Assembly (NCBI GenBank): GCA_944392065.1
Contig: CALXVO010000021.1
Coordinates: 1-14,582, forward strand
Direction of reading: 5' to 3'
DNA: 14,582 nucleotides
DNA from: an uncultured Clostridia bacterium
GTDB taxonomy: Bacteria; Bacillota; Clostridia; TANB77; CAG-508
Part shown: in pieces, positions 13,105 to 14,582 of the stretch
Layout of the letters: every line of letters begins with the position of its first letter
How positions within the stretch are numbered: position 1 is the stretch's first letter
Translations under genes and position numbers: made by a program
The notes under the pieces: generated by a model
The model's input: only the letters and a program-made list of their open reading frames with translations
Database searches by the model: none
What the model was told of the DNA's origin: nothing

Positions 13105-13264
13105 CTTTTCTATACCTTTTTTTATAAGAAAAGTGGCTTCGCCACATGTGCGTTTTGCTTCGCAAATACGCACGGCCCAAGGTAACTTAACCTTGTTGTA
13201 TACGGAAAAATCATTAAAGATACTGAAATAACAAAGAAAAAGTCGATTTTTCCTATACAATAAG
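13105..13264. repeat. Cluster of five consecutive hairpins
   Basis: In order: CTTTTC/GAAAAG (13105-13133); GTGGC-TTC-GCCAC (13133-13145); GTGCGT...ACGCAC with inner TTTGC-TTC-GCAAA (13148-13173); CAAGGT-N6-ACCTTG (13178-13195); and a long pair 13193-13212 with 13245-13264 (one bulge, one mismatch). The middle is much richer in G and C than its surroundings. The last stem lies 10 nt beyond the stop codon of the downstream TauE/SafE half gene and could end that transcript, but there is no T tract. The whole looks like a composite intergenic repeat or structured RNA rather than a simple terminator. Confidence 0.6.
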
Positions 13265-13274
13265 AAACCTAACC

Positions 13275-13631
13275 TTATTTCCTACGTAATAAAGAATATG
13301 TTTGGTAAATTGCAATAATAAGCAAAAAAATCCCAAAGCATTTTCTCAAACTTCCTACTTCCATTTTAGTAGAAATCGTTGCTCCTATATATGTTCCAAT
13401 TAATCCCCATAAACATATTGGCACTCCTACTTTGAATCTAATATTTTTATTTTTAATAAATATAAATATTGCTGCTATAGCTGTTGGAACAAAAAATATA
13501 ACATTTGTACCTTGTGCAATATGTTGTTCAATGTTTGCTAATATGGATAGTAGTAGGATTAGTACTGTTCCTCCTCCCATTCCTAGTCCACCAATTATTC
13601 CCGATATCAATCCTATAATAATTTCTTTCAT
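13275..13631 (-). CDS. TauE/SafE family half-transporter, second gene
   Basis: Encodes 118 aa with about four hydrophobic segments (about 4-29, 42-60, 68-85, 99-113). The Gly-rich GLISGIIGGLGMGGGTVLI at 7-25 is a TauE/SafE half-repeat signature. Full-length family members are about 240-260 aa, with two such halves joined. This gene starts 2 nt after the stop of the upstream half, and its GAGG ribosome-binding site overlaps the upstream gene's last codons. The two are therefore translationally coupled and probably form one heteromeric transporter. The family exports sulfite, sulfonates or other organic anions; the substrate here is unknown. Confidence 0.88.
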   Translation of the reverse strand: MKEIIIGLISGIIGGLGMGGGTVLILLLSILANIEQHIAQGTNVIFFVPTAIAAIFIFIKNKNIRFKVGVPICLWGLIGTYIGATISTKMEVGSLRKCFGIFLLIIAIYQTYSLLRRK

Positions 13632-13633
13632 AT

Positions 13634-13978
13634 TTACCTCATAATAGTGGTAATCCCTGCATAAAATAAGAATATAATAAAAGCAATTTGCAGATATTTA
13701 TCTGGAATTTTATTTAGTAATTTTCCTCCTATTATTCCTCCTATTATTCCCCCTATAGCACATTTTATTCCCAAATTCCAATCTATGAAATTGTTTCTGT
13801 TATATATAATGGCTGTAAGAATTACCATTGGAGTTATGCAAAAAAGTGAAGTTGCTCTTGCCTCTTTTTCATTTAATTTCAGTATATATACAAATACTGG
13901 GACTAAAATTAATCCTCCACCTGCTGAAAACATTCCACTTATAATTCCTGCTAAAATTCCTATTAATGCATTTTTCAT
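13634..13978 (-). CDS. TauE/SafE family half-transporter, first gene
   Basis: Encodes 114 aa from ATG 13978. An in-frame GTG at 13987 is possible, but AAGAGAG is better spaced to the ATG. The Gly-rich signature GILAGIISGMFSAGGGLILV is at 7-26. It is followed by the family motif EARATSLFCITP (39-50) and a second Gly-rich helix (IGGIIGGIIGGK, 75-86). It is the counterpart of one half of a full TauE/SafE protein; the other half is the coupled downstream gene. Both halves keep proper starts, stops and conserved motifs, so the pair looks like a stable split arrangement rather than a recent frameshift. Confidence 0.88.
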   Translation of the reverse strand: MKNALIGILAGIISGMFSAGGGLILVPVFVYILKLNEKEARATSLFCITPMVILTAIIYNRNNFIDWNLGIKCAIGGIIGGIIGGKLLNKIPDKYLQIAFIIFLFYAGITTIMR

Positions 13979-13994
13979 TATACACACTCTCTTT

Positions 13995-14082
13995 CTTATT
14001 ACATAGTGAAATCTTTAGTTTTTATTATGTAATAAGGCTTAAGTTTTCTTGAGCTGTGCAAAAATCATGAGACGATTTTGCA
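13995..14082. repeat. Three hairpins upstream of the TauE/SafE pair
   Basis: CTTATTACATA (13995-14005) pairs perfectly with 14026-14036 (20-nt loop). GCTTAAG (14037-14043) pairs with CTTGAGC (14048-14054) with one G-T pair. TGCAAAAATC (14057-14066) pairs with GATTTTGCA (14074-14082) with one bulge. On the minus strand these form the leader just upstream of the transporter ribosome-binding site, so an RNA leader is possible. The last stem could also be a poor terminator for the gene at 14127. Confidence 0.45.
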
Positions 14083-14126
14083 TTACTAAGTCACTTTTTT
14101 CTTTATTATGTATAAATTGCAATAAA

Positions 14127-14363
14127 TTATTCCTTTTTTGCATTCCTATATCCAAGTTTATAAAATTCTTGAAATCTATTTTCTGCTATTTGTGTTAGTA
14201 TATCATCACACCTAAGCATTTGCCTAATTATCTTATTTTTTAATTTCTCATCTTCAATATTATCTGCTTTATCAAAAAAACTTTGTAATTCCCTTAAATA
14301 TTTTTTATTTTTTTCTTTCCAGTCTTTATTATCTTTTAAACTTTCTTTTATTTGTTTTAGCAT
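14127..14363 (-). CDS. Small charged helical hypothetical protein
   Basis: Encodes 78 aa. AAGGGAG lies about 6 nt before the ATG, and a TATAAT -10 is at 14384-14389. The protein is almost entirely charged and helical (Lys, Glu and Asp-rich with regular Leu/Ile), suggesting a short helical bundle or coiled coil. No membrane segment is seen. I do not recognise the family. It stands divergent to the regulator gene at the window end, so a functional link is possible but unproven. Confidence 0.75.
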   Translation of the reverse strand: MLKQIKESLKDNKDWKEKNKKYLRELQSFFDKADNIEDEKLKNKIIRQMLRCDDILTQIAENRFQEFYKLGYRNAKKE

Positions 14364-14383
14364 AGTTCTCCCTTCTTATTACT

Positions 14384-14389
14384 ATTATA
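14384..14389 (-). promoter_or_regulatory. -10 element for the small helical gene
   Basis: A perfect TATAAT on the minus strand lies about 20 bp before the start codon. The -35 region at 17-bp spacing is weak, so the promoter may be regulated or rely on other contacts. Confidence 0.45.
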
Positions 14390-14465
14390 GTACTTATTGT
14401 TACTCTTATCGTTATATTTTAGTTTGTATATGTAATTTTAATATATTGCATGATAAAATACAAGT

Positions 14466-14485
14466 ATATGACAAAATATGACAAA
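14466..14485 (+). promoter_or_regulatory. Tandem 10-bp direct repeat upstream of the HTH gene
   Basis: ATATGACAAA is repeated exactly twice, one helical turn apart, 44 bp before the HTH gene start codon. Each copy contains ATGACA, a -35-like hexamer, so the repeats may combine promoter and operator functions, for example autoregulation. Confidence 0.4.
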
Positions 14486-14528
14486 TTTCTACTTTGCATA
14501 TTTATATTTTAATGGAAGGTTGTGGCAT

Positions 14529-14582
14529 ATGATCAAAATAAAACTATCAGATTTATTAGGTAAGCATAAAATGACTCAAGCT
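14529..14582 (+). CDS. N-terminus of a probable XRE-family HTH regulator (runs off the window)
   Basis: Only 18 codons are visible: MIKIKLSDLLGKHKMTQA. This opening matches the first helix and the start of the helix-turn-helix in Cro/CI (XRE) regulators, where KMTQA precedes the turn. GGAAGG about 9 nt upstream supports the ATG. The remainder lies outside the window, so the domain architecture cannot be judged. Confidence 0.65.
   Translation, partial: MIKIKLSDLLGKHKMTQA

Noticed and set aside
13275..13978. TauE/SafE pair as one gene broken by a frameshift
   Set aside because: The second gene has its own ATG and a well-spaced GAGG, and the first ends naturally at a family-typical position. 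I favour a genuine split, though a frameshift cannot be fully excluded.

Overview
The window is AT-rich DNA from a low-GC Firmicute, most likely an uncultured Clostridia lineage. The evidence is the gene set: a DUF4364 protein, a tandem-OB-fold SSB-like protein, clostridial-style MurI and TrmB, ScpB, and paired half-length TauE/SafE genes. Shine-Dalgarno sites are strong and purine-rich, with several TTG starts. Two adjacent Spo0A-box-like sites at the left edge suggest, but do not prove, a spore former. Apart from a two-component system this is mostly core chromosome. I see no phage, integrase, transposase or CRISPR array.

Layout. 1-76 is the regulatory region of a gene off the left edge, with a palindrome and tandem 0A boxes. 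77-150 is a perfect 31-bp inverted repeat abutting the 3' end of a sensor kinase gene. 150-2526 (minus) is an OmpR-type response regulator followed by its kinase, separated by an unusual 217-nt gap. 2678-4475 (minus) holds an MscS-type channel and trmB. 4696-5457 (minus) is a membrane-anchored J-domain protein. 5579-6358 (plus) is DUF4364. It converges on a scpB-proS operon (6367-8310, minus), and both 3' ends sit in one shared terminator. 8381-8522 is a 142-bp MITE-like element with 32-bp perfect inverted ends. Then come a small acidic plus-strand gene (8794), a tandem-OB SSB-like gene, two clostridial hypotheticals and murI (all minus). A cysteine-rich repeat protein (11922, plus) faces an overlooked 48-aa gene (12873-13019, minus). 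A dense hairpin cluster (13105-13264) follows, then a two-gene TauE/SafE transporter, a small helical protein, and the first 18 codons of a probable HTH regulator.

How the genes fit together: the kinase and regulator form one signalling pair. The same palindrome, ACAATT-N6-AATTGT, lies upstream of the response regulator and upstream of the off-window gene beyond the kinase, so both promoters may share a regulator, possibly this one. The other genes are housekeeping: tRNA modification and charging, chromosome segregation, peptidoglycan precursor supply, single-strand DNA binding and osmotic release. The prolyl-tRNA synthetase is short and lacks the editing insertion. The most interesting unexplained material is intergenic: three unrelated inverted-repeat elements, the shared palindrome, and two orphan ribosome-binding sites.
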